From Cyclina sinensis (taxonomy: Eukaryota; Mollusca; Bivalvia; Venerida; Veneridae): a stretch of DNA of 64,000 bases. The stretch's first letter is position 1, and every line of letters begins with the position of its first letter. Position numbers and translations under genes: made by a program. Under the pieces are notes generated by a model. The model had not been told where the DNA came from. It was given only the letters and a program-made list of their open reading frames with translations, and ran no database searches. The stretch spans positions 32,204,882-32,268,881 of the forward strand of contig JAAONU010000006.1 in the NCBI GenBank assembly GCA_012932295.1, in the 5' to 3' direction. Below are positions 24,869-37,850 of this stretch, in pieces.

Positions 24869-25579
24869 CTGAAGAACAAATAAAAAATTTTGTGTGGGGA
24901 AAATATTATATTGTTTTGTTTATTGTATTTGTGAAGTTTATTCAGTCGATTAATGACTATGACATTTTCACTTGCTGACTAGTGTTCTGTATAAAGTCAC
25001 GTATGCTGCATACATGCTGCTCTGAAACTTCAAAAGCATAACAACATTACTGTAGAAAAGGTAAATGGACATGGAATTGTTATAGAACGTATCTGAGACC
25101 ACAGAGTTCTACATAGTGAAGCTCTTTGAAACAAAACTCGACTCGTTGATTTCTCTTTTAAATTTGAAATGGAAGAAAAGTTTCATGTAAGGAAGTTATG
25201 ATCTTCCTTATTGAATGAAATGACTAACTTTTCCTTCTTTGCGGCTTAAAGGTAGTGAATCGAGCTTTTTTTCATAAACATTATAACAAGAAATTATTAA
25301 AACGGTTGTATAAAATGTCTTTGAAGTAACTGAAAACATTTAAAAATAAATTAAGTTTAACAGGATCCATAGAATACAAACATAATGGACATTTTGAAAA
25401 AACAACAACAAAAAAAAAAAAAAAAAAAAACAGAGAAAAAAATTGTCAAAGATTTCTCACTATTTCTAAATATGTTGACCAAATCAAATAACCTTACATA
25501 CATATTACATTTACAAGAAATAGTTCTGTAATTACGTTTTCGCTAAATAAATAAGTAAATAAATAAATAAATAAATGAA

Positions 25580-25614
<35 letters not shown>

Positions 25615-25627
25615 AAGGTCTACTCAC
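24869..25627 (-). other. 5'UTR intron of the minus-strand GH5-like gene
   Basis: Donor GTGAGT (minus strand, 25622-25627) and acceptor TTGTTCTTCAG (AG at 24869-24870), 8 nt before the ATG. The intron holds a poly(A) run (about 25406-25430) and an (AAAT)n microsatellite (about 25546-25614). Confidence 0.65.
25546..25614. repeat. (AAAT)n microsatellite
   Basis: About 17 tetranucleotide units with one ATGA interruption. The antisense open frame it creates (repeated LFIY) is not a gene. Confidence 0.95.
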
Positions 25628-25707
25628 TGTTGAAGCTGATATAAGGTGAAACTGTTGCTGATCGTCAATAAACGCTCTGGAATTCTGTCTGCTCTTCTGT
25701 TTATATA
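25628..25707 (-). promoter_or_regulatory. probable TATA box and 5'UTR exon of the minus-strand GH5-like gene
   Basis: TATATAA on the minus strand at 25701-25707 lies about 75 nt before the GTGAGT donor. The non-coding first exon would run from roughly 25672 to 25628. The start point is inferred from normal TATA spacing; no transcript data. Confidence 0.5.
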
Positions 25708-25729
25708 ATATCGTAACAAGGCAAAACAA

Positions 25730-28202
25730 TTAATATATTCAAGTACTACACGTTACAACGTTCCTTTTACAGTAGGCCTTTGTCGAAGAAATTGACCTTA
25801 CACCTTTGTTGCCCCTTTACATATGTGTTAATTTTACTACAAGATATTGATTTTAATTCAAATTTTCAGAAACAAGAATATTGTAACAGACAGGGACAGA
25901 CAATAGTTTAGGCCAATCGTTTAACAATTATTAAAGACACACAGCAGACATTTAAATTCATTTTCCAAAAGTGTTTTTAATAAAATAAGATGTTTATGCG
26001 TTCTCACAATGATACCTTGTTGCATACCTTTGCTGCTCGTTTAAATCATTTAATAAACTATAACTTAGGCTAAAAGATTATTTTCCTGAATGTCCATAGA
26101 AAGAATAAACTTTTCTACTTAAATAAAAAATACAGTGCGGTAGATTTTGATTCAGTGTCATAAAATGAAGTTGATTTTATAACAAAGAATAAGTCAAAAC
26201 GTAACACCTCTTTACAGTAAAGTGTGAAAATAAAACGTCTTGCAACGGACTGTAAATATTTTGTTTGATAATGCAATTAAATTATTTGAGTTTTGTATTA
26301 TTACAACAGGTGAGAGAGAACTCACCTGGAAAATTCTGTTAAACAGTTTAGATAGGCATATTACTGAGGCAAAAATTATAATTGTTATATATACAACAAA
26401 CTGCAAGTCGAAACTGTCAGATACACAGCTCTTTTTAGATACATGTATTTGGGATTCGGCTAAAGAAACAAACAGCCAAATGTCGCTCCAGGAAGGCTAA
26501 AACTAGGCATAGAACAAATGAAGTCAAGGCCAAGTATCTTAATAATATACCGAATTAATGGAATTAATTAGAAATAAAAACTGGCTTGATATTAAGGAGT
26601 TCTATACTGACAACGGCCTCTGAAGTTTTCAACTTCTGGCATATAATGACTAAATATATTTACCATCATTATATCTCCATATAGTAGAATATTAAGTAAT
26701 TGCAAATAAGATGACGATGTCGAACGGGACCAAGACAACTTTGTCTTAGAGATTACACTGCGATCTGCACTATAAGTTTAAGAGATGTAATGACATTGAA
26801 AGGAGCCGTATCATTCATTTACCAGCAAAATAGAAACAAATGTGACCTATTTTTTTAAAGGTAAATAAACACTGCAAGACTTGTAAGTCAGTAAGGGCTT
26901 GCAGCTGGTAAAAAGGAAGGCATGTATTAGTATAGAAAATACATGTAGTACAAAATACAGTTAGAGAAAAAAATTAGAACGTACCTGTAAAAAGGTGTTC
27001 AAGAGAACGGACGTATAATTAATTTTTGCAAATGGTAATTTGTTGTCAAGGATATTTTGTTTACTTCACTGCTGCAGCTGTAAACTAGTAAGATAGGACA
27101 ATATAAATGCATGTTTATGCAACAGTTGGTCTGACGTGTCTGGAAAAAGTGGCTGGGATACTTTCGATATGCCATCTCCAATCATAATAACATTTTTTAA
27201 TTCAAGGAAACTTGTTGGCTATGTGAACCTATGTTGTGCAGAGCCTCAAGCCTACACTTTCAAAACACGTTTATGACTTGTACACAGTCGTCAGACTGTA
27301 CTATGTTCGTGATGTCATAGGAAATCAAAGCGCTGAAAGCAGTGAAGTTGTTCGGTCCTGAAGATAGACAAAACGTTTAAAAGTAAACAGTCCTTGAAGA
27401 AACAACATTTGTTAAGCATATTGACTGACTTTAAAACCAATCATTTTTCCATTATAGCGAGGAGGAAGGTAAAGACCCTAGATCAAAGAGTGTTTGAGGT
27501 ATTGGTCAGATGTTACATTCACCTATGAATCCCTCAAAATAATAAGAGTCAGCAAAAAAACTATAATTTTGAAACTGTAGCTTATATAGACATACAGTTA
27601 AAGGACTGAAACAATAATTTCTCCATTGAAGCCAGATAATCTTCGAAGGTTAAAAACTATTGGTCAAATCGGTAGATGTACTTTAAACTTCAAGTAAAAT
27701 TCAACAAAACAATTAGGGTCATTTACACATAACGTTCAACAATTTTATGAAGTTGAAAGCTGTTACTTAGAAAGAAATACAGTTGTGTTACTGAAACAAA
27801 GTATGACACACGGGATAAAATAATGACTCTCTAGAGAGAAAAAACTTTTTATTCGTTTCTTGAGCCAAAGTGTTAAGGAAATTTGATGTTTTACAAGGTT
27901 TATAAAGATTTTAGGATAATCAAATGGACAGCAATCTTTGAGCTGATCAGAAGAAAATTAATAAAAGAAACATAAAAATTATATGAAAAACAAAAACTTG
28001 ATTATGCATAAAATGAGTTTTTTTCTGAAATACGTCACAGTAAATATCAAGGTTTACCGATGTGACAACCAGGTTTGTATTTAACATAGAATATGAACTG
28101 AGCAAAACTGTAAGAAAAAAAGTACTGGGTTGAATTCAAGAAACAGCTATTTGCCAATAAAATAAGCGTTGGGGCTATTCCCCAACAGTATTCTGGTCAC
28201 GT
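25730..28202. other. AT-rich intergenic sequence
   Basis: Overlapping open frames on both strands at about 26212-26500 show no recognisable domain. A 7-bp stem hairpin GTTGGGG-CTATT-CCCCAAC lies at 28168-28186, just before the next repeat element. No gene supported. Confidence 0.4.
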
Positions 28203-29965
28203 TTCATAACAAGGGACCATGATGGCCCTAAATCGTTCACCTGAGTCCAATGGCTAAAGGCAATAACTCTGAAACCCATTATGCAATCAGGGTACTTCAG
28301 TGAAAAAAGGATATATATTCTTTATAAATGTTTTATGACAGTCTGTTTGGAACTGGACTCAATGGCGCATAACACTATAACATTATTAAGAAAAATCTAA
28401 GTTTAACCTCTGTGACTTTGGCCTTGAACCTACTGACCTCAAATCCCGCCCATAGGTAAAAGGTCCAAGCAATATACCTGAATACCAAATATCTAAGATA
28501 TCAGCCCGTAAATGAAGGCTTATCACAAAAAGTAGAACAACCTATTTGTAGTTGGTAACCTGGATTCCAGTGAATGGTAAAGGTTCATGGTCGTTGCCAA
28601 TTACCAAAATATTTAAGATATTAGTCAATAAGTAAAGACCTTTTAACAGAAAAAAATAAATTTATTTTAACCTTGTAGATCTTTACCATAGTTACTTTAA
28701 TCCACACTCAGTTGTAGAGGTCCATGAAAGGTACCTACATACCAAATATGTAAGATATCGATTAATAAATTAAGGCCTTATAACAAAAGGCAGAAAAAAT
28801 CTAGTGTAGCCTTGGTGACCTTGACTTGCAGTGAACATGGTGAACGGTTGTGGTTCAGGGAAAGCACCTACAAACCAAATATATGAAATATCAGCCAATA
28901 AAAAGGCTCTATGACAGAAAGTAGAAATACATTTATTATTAAACTCGGTGACCTTGACCTTGATCCAGTGATTTAAAACCCGACTTAAGAGTAGAGGTTT
29001 ATGTAAAGAACCAATCACCAAATATCAAAGATATTGTTCTATAAATGAAGGCTCTATGAGGTAAAGTAGATAAATCTTATTTTAGCCTCGATGACAACAC
29101 CAATATAATGGAAGAAGTTCATACAAAGTGTTTTTTTACCAAATATATAGACAATCTTTTTTACCCCCATATACCTTGACCTTCACCCACAAACCTCAAA
29201 CTTCATCTACGGGTAGGGGTCCTTGCATGTTACTTACATACAAAATATCTCAGATATCGTAAATGACAGCGATTCATCCAGGGTTCAGATATTAACCATA
29301 TATCTAAGATAGCTGTCAATAAATAAAGGTTCTGTGACGAAAATAAGGAAGTTCTATTTCTTTTGCTAACCCCGGGAGCAGGGCCATTTTTGACTTTAGG
29401 GCTAAGTTTTGAACAAATTTCGCAGATGTCTACTAGACCTTGATATACATGAAAAATCGCAACACTAGGGTTTATAGTTATTGACAAGACGATTTTTCTT
29501 TCTATGCAAGCTTTTTGAAGAATAAAGTAACCCCTCTTACCCCTAGACAATACTACAAATTAAATATCTGAGCCCTAAGTCTTGTGGTTTCAGCGAAGAA
29601 GATTTTCAAAGTTTTCCTATATAAGCCTATGTAAATAAACATGTTGACCTCCATAATTTGTACAAACTTGGTAGTCTACTACATACCAATATTTTAGCGC
29701 AAAGCCTTGTGGTTTTGGAAATTTTTAAAAGTTTTCACTTTAAATATTTTTTTAGCCCCCGTGGCCCAGACCTGTAATGGACTGGAACTATTTGAATAAT
29801 TTTGATAGAGCTTTTTGCAAGGAACATCCCAAGCAAGTTTTCTCAAAATGTTCTCGCTGTTTTCAGAGTCGATCCCATTTAAAACAATTGGAAATGAAGG
29901 ACGCCGGCAATCACCAATCTTAATAGCTCACATGAGCACTGTGTGCTGAAATTACCTAAAATCTG
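28203..29965 (+). mobile_element. hairpin-ended non-autonomous repeat with internal tandem structure
   Basis: The left end AACAAGGGACCATGATGGCC (from about 28204) continues into CCTAAATCGTTCACCTGAG, the family's 5' signature. Inside, blocks like CAAATATCTAAGATATCAGC and AAATGAAGGCTCTATGAC repeat several times between about 28485 and 29340. The last third switches to the CTATATAAGCCTATGTAAAT unit type. The right end has GACGCCGGCAATCACC and a weakened terminal hairpin AGCTCACATGAGCACTGTGTGC (written here as positions 29925-29946). No coding capacity. Confidence 0.65.
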
Positions 29966-30780
29966 TTTTTACAATAAGTTGCTGAAAAGGGGATTTAATG
30001 ACCTTTTAAGTGACTTTTTTGACTGCAAATGACAAAGTTAAGAAATTGTTCTGAATCTAAAAGTAAGAAGTTCATGAAGATTGTGCCCAACATCTGGCAT
30101 GTAGTGCTCACAAGGTTTTTCAGATTTGACCTATGACACAGAGTTTGAGGTCAGACATTCAAATTTAAACTATTTAACATGACATTCAGTTTAACCAAAT
30201 TTCATTAAGATCAAATGAAAATTTCAGTTCCACTGTGTACAAAATAAAAGAGACAAAAAGAAAAGAAAAAACAGACAGGTACCAAATGATCACAGACCAG
30301 CAGCCTATAAAGAGGAATAATATATATACATACATACATACTACTATAACTGAAATTGGCTACCACAAAAAAAAATCAAGAGGGCATCAGGATGGTCCTA
30401 TATCGCCAACCTAAGTTTTAGAACGTTGTAGTTGTCTCCCCTTGGTAAATCTGTTGAAATATGCTCTATTGTTCTAAAATTAAAAGAAGTTTGGCTCTAA
30501 AAAGTGTATATATCTAGTGATAAAAATAGCTTTTGAAACCAATTTGAGAAAGAATAGTTATTTAGATCAAAGTTTTGATAGTAATAGTGTAACATAATTC
30601 TATACAAAAAAGTGAAATGGTACACATTATCATGTGTTTAGTGGAGTGTAGATGGCATGTACATTGTGTGGAAATATTTATAAATAGAGTGTATAAACAC
30701 AGATATTACAATGTTTTCACAATGAATTTACTACAAGAAGAATACTATGAATGAGTGAATGGATATGTGTAACAATAGAA
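29966..30780. repeat. dispersed-repeat debris
   Basis: At about 30376-30420, CAAGAGGGCATCAGGATGG with TCCTATATCGCCAACC is a degraded 5' end of the same hairpin-ended family. Around 30120-30300 blocks such as AAATTTCATTAAGATCAAATG look like another dispersed repeat. No gene. Confidence 0.45.
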
Positions 30781-30781
30781 A

Positions 30782-31812
30782 ACAAGAGGGCCAATGGCCC
30801 TAAAGCGCTCACATGGATTCAAAGATGAAAGAAATTTTTATGAATGTAATGATGCATATCACAGAAATGGACCAATGCAATTTCATTGTAATAGCTCCAA
30901 AAACAAAAAGTAGGTCAGTAGGTCAAAATATAGGTCATGAGATGACATTTTTGAAATCGGAACAAAAAGCTGTACACACAGTCCAAATTTCATTGCTGTA
31001 GCTTTATAGCAAAAAAGTAGGGCAGTAGGTCAAAAATATAGGTCATGCTATGACGTTTTCGAAATCATCTTGAAAAACTGTACAAAATGGTCCAAATTTT
31101 ATTGTCAGAGCAAAAACTTCAAAAATGAGAAAAAAAAATTTGGGGGGGGGGGGGGGGGGGTTATGGGGGTGACCCCCCAGGGGAGGGGGGATGACCCCAC
31201 TGTGGTCACAGTGCATACAAGCAAATATAAAAGCTCCAGGCCTTGCAGTTTGTGACAAGAAGTTTTTTAAAGTTTTTTGCTATATAACTCTATGTAAAAC
31301 ATGTGACCCCTTGGGCGGGGCCAGTTTTGACCCAGGTGCCATGATTTGAACAATCTTGGTAGAGGTCTACTAGACAATGGTCAACACCAAATACAAGAAG
31401 ATTTTTAAAGTTTTCCCTATATAACTCTATGTAAATCAAGTAAGCCCTGGGCGGGGTCAGTTCTGACCCCAGGGTCATAATTTGAACAGTCTTTGTAGAG
31501 GTCCACTAGACGATGCCTCATACCAAATATCTAAGCTCCAGGCCTTGTGGTTTCAGACAAGAAGATTTTCTAAATGTTTTTCCTTTAAATTGCCATAGCA
31601 ACCAGAGTTCTGCATGGAATTGAATTCTTTGAACAACTTTGGAAGAGCTTCATGCAAGGAACATCCCATACAAGTTTCATTGAATTTGGCCCAGTGGTTT
31701 CAGAGGAGATATCGTTTGAATGAAAATTATTGACGCCTCACGACGCACGACGCACACCGGACATAGGGGTATGACAAAAGCTCACTCTGGCACTTTGTGC
31801 CAGGTGAGCTAA
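30782..31812 (+). mobile_element. 1.03-kb hairpin-ended non-autonomous element, well preserved
   Basis: The 5' end carries the palindrome AGGGCCAATGGCCCT (30787-30801) followed by AAAGCGCTCAC. The 3' end is a strong hairpin: GCTCAC (31780-31785) pairs with GTGAGC (31804-31809) and CTGGCAC (31787-31793) with GTGCCAG (31797-31803), one bulged T, loop TTT. CTAA follows at 31809-31812. A terminal hairpin just before CTRR is a Helitron-like feature, but the 5' TC is not seen, so the class is not assigned. The interior includes a poly(G) tract (about 31142-31160) and two copies of a unit around ACTCTATGTAAA. No open frame of merit. Confidence 0.7.
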
Positions 31813-31824
31813 AAACATTCAGAA

Positions 31825-32228
31825 TATGGAAGGAAAACAAGAAAAAAAAAGAACAAGAAGTGATCTAGGAAGTCAGAGTGAAATGGGGGACAGTAGTCAG
31901 TTGCGAGTAAATGAAGGATGAAACACATCAGACTGGTGATAATAAAGTGTTAGAAAATGCAGAACAGACAAACGTTGTCATAGTGAACTTAAACAAATAT
32001 ATAACAGGGCTTAACCTAAAACTTTCAGACATAGATATTGGACACCGTATGGGCAAACTGGGTGAAAAACCTCGCCCAATAATTGTAAAGGAGGATATAA
32101 TGAGGAACCGCTCCCTTCTACCACAATCCGTGATCACAGGAGACGATTTTACCACCAAAGACTTTAGAGCACTGATGGCAGTTCGATGTAGGAAACCGGA
32201 CTTAACATTCAGCATGGATGAGAAATAG
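31825..32228 (+). pseudogene. L1-type ORF1 remnant
   Basis: An upstream start (ATGGAAGGAAAACAAG, 31825) gives about 30 Lys-rich codons to a TGA. The next frame (from 31911) encodes LNLKLSDIDIGHRMGKLG and PRPIIVK, then VRCRKPDL. The DIDI-x-HR(M/L)GK and RPIIVK pattern is the conserved core of L1-clade ORF1 RNA-binding proteins. The coiled coil expected upstream is largely missing. Non-functional. Confidence 0.7.
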
Positions 32229-33774
32229 TGTGATTTACTACAAGAACCACCTTGGTTATGTGCAGAAAGTGAAGTACAAAAACTTCAACTGGTGGCTCAA
32301 TGCTCCATTTACCAAGACAAAGGTTCTAGTGACTTCGTGAAATCATAAAGAACATCTAGCATGGAAAGTGATATCTTTGACCTTGAAATTCAGATAATTA
32401 TAGTATTCGTTGCAAGTTACAAATGAGTGTCAATTCATCATAATATGATCCAACTACAGCTATTACATAATGTACAAAGTAATTATAATTAATTTACTAA
32501 TGTTATGTGACAGTGCGTGTAAGCAGTTATCTATTAAATGAATAAATGCTAAATAATATTCTAAAATGAACTAAGTATGAACTTAGAATAAATCAGTGAA
32601 GCCTGGAAGATATCTTTTCTGTAATTGCTAGAAAAGATCTCAAGAACAGGCAGTTTTAGGGGGATTCAGAAAACAGTAAAAAAGAAAACCCTTTTTCAGC
32701 CTGGCATTTTCGATTTTCAGACAGAAGAGTTCCGGATTTTATTCAAACGGGAAATTATTTAGGGAATAGAACTACGTTTATAAACTTAGTAGTATTTACA
32801 TACGAGTATCTAACATTAACCTTTTATGAAATAGAAAAAAAGGATTACCAGAATCATGATGGTATTAAATAATTTTATACTACTTGTAATTCAGTGATTA
32901 TACAAAACACCTATAGAAAGAAATAGACGATCTATTTTGAAGCATACAAATTATTACAACGCTATACAGTGAATCATGATTATTGTACTATTATTAAATA
33001 GTTGTAAAATTGTGCACTAGAGCATACAACAGTCAGACAAAAAAAACTGTCCAATGCCACTTGTTTTGGGGTTGCTTTTGTTTGAAGGGAAAATAACTAG
33101 TACGAGTATAAGTACAGATTCAACTCAAGTAGCTAGATTATCCAACTAAGCTTAGTCTGATTGTTATCCAGTATGTAGATAACTTGATATGTAGTAATGG
33201 ATAATTACTTTTATAATTTTGTATTCTTGAAAAAAATATAATTAAATAGAAAAGATTTAATAGGAGAATATATTTTTAGCCTCAAAGGGAAAATTTGCAT
33301 TTAATTATTGAGCAGAATCATAAAGATCTATTGTCACACATAGTCTCGATGTAAATATGATTAGTTGGGGAATAACTGTGACAACACAACTGTCATCTTA
33401 ATTGTTAGGTTATCTTTCTGATGCCAAATTTCTGTCACAGATAAACCTTGTCTTGTTGCGGAGTAAATATTTGATTAAGTTCTCGGCTCTTGCAAAATAT
33501 TATAACATTTTTGTATATATAAAATTAACATGTGACACTTTCTAAAAATGTTTTTGAGATGTTAAACAAGTAATCAATATGTTGTTTTGGATAGATCTAC
33601 AAACATAATTTTCCATTGTCTACTCTACTAGAATTTTCTATGTATTGTAATAATAGTGAATACCCATTTAAAGCTTACTCTGATATATTATGAAGGTAAT
33701 CAGTAGAATGAAAGAGATCGCTTCCATATATCATTTTTATATCAAACATAATCAAGAATTTACTTATGGAATCT

Positions 33775-36700
33775 ACTATATGTTCACATAATGTTAGGGG
33801 TTTATTATATACACAAAAAAGAAAACAAGTATTTGAATGTTTAAAAAATATCGAATTCGAAATCTGTATAATACAAGAAACTCATCTGTTATTGAAAGAA
33901 TCTGAAAAATGGTAAACTGAATGGAATGGGAACGGAATTCTAAGTTGAACTGCAACAAATAAAGAAGGCGTGGCCTTTATGTTCAATATAAAGAATTCTC
34001 ATTGTATAACTAACTACACCGAAATAATTGAAGGGAGATTAATTGCTGTTGATATTAAATAAATAACAGTGATTTCAATCTTATTAATATTTATGGAAAA
34101 AAAGAGAAAAGAAAAGCAGAGAAAAATAATCTAACAAAGCTAATAATAAATAATAATGAAATCACAAGAAAAAAATTCTAGAAGAAGTAAATTGTCATAA
34201 GAATATATATGAATTAAAGAAGCAAGAGCAAACTTCAATGGGCTTTTCTACAGATAATGAAAACAAACTTAATGAAAAGGAAGCAAATTCCTGTGAAGGT
34301 TTATTAACATAGTATTAATGTTCAAATGCACTACTAAAAATGCAAAATTGTAAATCGCCAGGGTCAGATGGATTATCCACGGAATTCTATGTATTTTTGA
34401 CAAGATTTAAAAATGTTCTACTTACAATCACTAAATTATTCTTATGCGAATGGAGACCTTACTCAACTACAAAACCAAGGCATCATATCTTTATTCCAAA
34501 AAGATGGAAATGATCTAAATATATTTTCAAACTGGCGTCCTGTAAGCCTACTTAACATAGATTACAAAACAGCCACCATAGCAATTGTTAATCGATTAAA
34601 AAAGTTTTGTCGTCAGAAATAAGCGATGAACAAACAGGTTTTATGAAGGGAAAATATATTGAGGAAAACATAAGATTAATTTTTGAATTTTTGATTTTTT
34701 AGAAACCAATAAAAATCCAGGTATACTATTTCTTGCTGATTATGAAAAAGCATTCGATAGGCTCAATCATAAGTTCATATTTCAACGTGTAAATCATTTC
34801 AGATTTGGAGAGAAATTTATCAATGGGTGCGCCTATTTTACAATAATATAAATGGATTAATAACAAATAATGGTCAATCGTCAGATAGTTTCTCTATAAA
34901 ACGTGGCGTAAAGCAAGGATATCCCTTATCTTTTTCCCTCTTTATCATCTGCAAGGGGCTTCTTTCCAGAAAAACAAGAAATGATAAAACTATAAAAACA
35001 ACAAGAGTTGTCACTGGAAATTGACATATGCCCCTGAAATGTAGCTTTGAAATGAAACTGGTCTAAATATATAATTGAATATGCCTGTGAAAAAGAGATC
35101 AGACTAAAATAGAGCATGAACTGAAGGTAAATGGTAAAGTAATGTTTTTCTGCTTCAAATTTTTATATGAAGTTTGAAGGCATAATTATTCAATGAAATA
35201 GAAAGCTGTGAGTTTGGCCTTGAATACGAACAATATTGTTTTATTCCCAACTCCTATTGATGTTAAATATATAATAAAACTCCCCAAGCGGTTTTGGAGA
35301 TGAAGCTTGGACAAGATTTTAATATAGAAGTTAAAATAAAAAATGACTAAGGTCCCATAACACTGCCAAAAATAATCCAATCAGAAACTCCTGACGATAT
35401 GCACAGCTAGGTTTGGTGACAAACATACCTGTTTAGTTTCAATGAAATCCTTCAGTGGTTTTGGAGATGAAGCGTGGACAAGATTTTAATATAGAAGTTT
35501 GAATAAGGATGACCAAGTGCCCATAACTCTGCCAAAAATAATCTGAGCAAATACTTCTGATGACATGTAAAATAAGGCTCAGTGACAAACATTCCTGTGT
35601 AGTTTCAATGAAATCGTCCAAGCGGTTTTGGAGAAGAATTGTGGAGAAGATTTTAATATAGAAGTTATAGTAAAAAATGACAGTGCCCATAACTCTGCCA
35701 AAAAAATCCGAGCAGAAATTCCTGACGATATGCACAACTAGGCTAGGTGACGAATTTTCCTGTGAAGTTTCAATGAAATCGTCTAAGCGGTTTTGGAGAT
35801 GAATTGTGGACAAAACTTAAATATAGAAGTTAGAGTAAAAAAATACTAAGTACCCAAAACTCTGCCAAAAATAAATCGAGCGAAATCTCCTGACGATATG
35901 CAAAACTAGGCTTGGTGACAAACACTCCTTTTAAGTTTCAATGAAATCCTTCGAGTGGTTTTGGTGATGAAGCGAGGACAAGATTTTAGAGTGAAAAAAA
36001 TATCTTAGTGCTCATAACTCTGCCAAAAATAAATCGAGCGGAATCTCCTGACGATATGCACAACTAGGCTAGGTGACAAACACTCCTGTTCTGTTTCAAT
36101 GAAATCCCTCAAGCGGTTTTGGAGATGAAGCGAGGACAAAATTTTACAGGACAGACGGCCGGACGGCCGGGCAGACGTTGCGATTACTATATGCCTTCCT
36201 TCGGGGGCATAATAAAAGACAATTAAGAAATTAAACAAAGTTTATTTGCAGAAGATGCCACATATTTTAATAATGGGTCAAAATCGTCGTTTGAAAGACT
36301 TATTCATAAAATAAATTAATTTAGTAAACCTCCGGCTTAAATCTAATCCAAACAAAATCGTTTTAAAAGTAGGTACACTAAAAGATAAAAATATATAATT
36401 TGCCGAAAATGAGCCATTCATATGGACATCTGAAAACGCAAAAAGATTAGGAGTTACTTTAATACTGATAATAAAGAAAACAATGAGTTAAATTTGGAAC
36501 CAAAATATAAGACTTCAAAAATGCTTAAGGCAATGGCAGCATAGAAAACTCTTATGGGGAGAATTAATGTTGTCAAAACCTATGCGCTACCAAAACTGGT
36601 ATATCATCTTTCTGTCCTACCAAACCCTTCTGAATTAATAATCAAAGATATAAGCAAAACAATATTTAACTTTATATGGGAAAACAAACCAGATAAAGTA

Positions 36701-37850
36701 AAAAGAAATGTTATAAATAGTGATTATGAATTAGGTGGTCAAAACTCACTGATATAGAAAGCCTCTTGGGTGTGCAGACTTATTTTCAAATTAAAATGAT
36801 GGTCAATGGAAACTTTACTATGACATAATATTAAATAAAATAGGCAAGGAAATTCTTTTTGAATGTGATATGGGGAAAAAAAGTAAATGAACTACGTCAT
36901 AACAATATCTTCTTAAGAGATATGCTCATGTCATGGTTCGCAATAAATGGATGCTATAACAAAAAATAAGAGAGATAACTGACAAATAGTATAGATTAAT
37001 AAAAACATAACAATATTAGGAAAACACAATATTTTGGGAAAGTTGGTATGAAAAAGGAATTAAATTCATATATTTCTTATTTGATTTTAGAAACGGCAAT
37101 TATTATACATTTAATGAATTCAAAGAATTTGTAGAATTCAAGACACTGACTTTTAAAATACAATTCATTGATAAATATTATACCCAACAAGCTGAACCAA
37201 GGAATTAACAAGAACAGAATCACTGTTAGTCAAACTTGAAAATTGTAAAAAATATTAATCAATACTTGACAGTGTATAAAATCAAAATAGAAAGTAATAA
37301 AGAAGAAGTAACTTCTGAAAGTAAAAGGAATCAAACTTTCAACACAAATATACGGGAGTAGAAAAATAAATATAGCATGACAATAGACACTACTTAAAGG
37401 AACTTTCAATATCAATATTTAATGAGACTTATTCCCATCAATAAATATGCAAAATGCAAATTAGTGCCTTCTTATTTATGAGACTTCTGCAATATGAATG
37501 TAGAAAGTTTCGAGCACCTGTTTTGGGAAAGCCATCAAATACAAAAAATAAATTTCTTGAGTTAAAAAAATATAAGGTTTAGTTTCAGTCTAAAGAATAT
37601 TTGTTCTGAAATCTTAGAAAAAAAAGAAATGATACATCTGCCGTGAAGTTTATAATTATGTTCTGCAAATACTATATTTTTTAAAATGAAATTGAAAAAT
37701 GGTGTTCGTAAATTTTAAGGTTTAAATCAGTACCTCGAATACAAAATAAAAGTAGAAAAAGAAATAGCAATGATAACTAATAAACTCAAAATAAAAAAAA
37801 ACATGAAATAAAATGGAAACAATTTTTGAATTTACAAATGCTTAGCATTC
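33775..37850 (+). pseudogene. L1/Tx1-like ORF2 remnant
   Basis: Readable blocks in shifting frames: EN CSHNVRGL and CIIQETH (33780-33885); RT GIISLFQKDG, NWRPVSLLN (34470-34560), TGFMKGKYIEENIRLI (34635-34680), LADYEKAFDRLNH (34735-34770), RGVKQGYPLS (34905-34930). After the inserted element come KQSLFAEDATYF (36230-36265), the Asp-pair motif with FAED for FADD, and KTYALPKLVYHLSVLP. The end has a CDFC...HLFW zinc motif. Many stops; dead. Confidence 0.75.
34998..36211 (+). mobile_element. tandem-core element P1 (pearl-like), inserted in the L1-like RT
   Basis: It begins ACAACAAGAGTTGTCACTGG, then ATATGCCCCTGAA. It ends CTTCGGGGGCATA. ATGCCCC near the start and GGGGCAT at the end are inverted. 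The core is about five units of roughly 166 bp, marked by CTGCCAAAAA at about 35363, 35529, 35695, 35862 and 36020, each with AGTTTCAATGAAATC and AAGCGGTTTTGGAGATGA. ATAAAA at 34992-34997 and 36212-36217 is the likely target-site duplication, and removing the element rejoins the RT sequence. This layout recalls the pearl family of bivalve elements. No protein encoded. Confidence 0.75.

Noticed and set aside
26212..26500. overlapping sense and antisense open frames
   Set aside because: No domain, no splice sites, and composition matches the AT-rich background.
28168..28186. GTTGGGG-CTATT-CCCCAAC hairpin as a terminator
   Set aside because: Intrinsic terminators of this kind are bacterial; there is no gene end nearby and no T tract. 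Left as an unexplained stem-loop.
31043..31258. overlapping open frames on both strands across a poly(G) tract
   Set aside because: Low-complexity sequence inside a non-coding hairpin-ended repeat.
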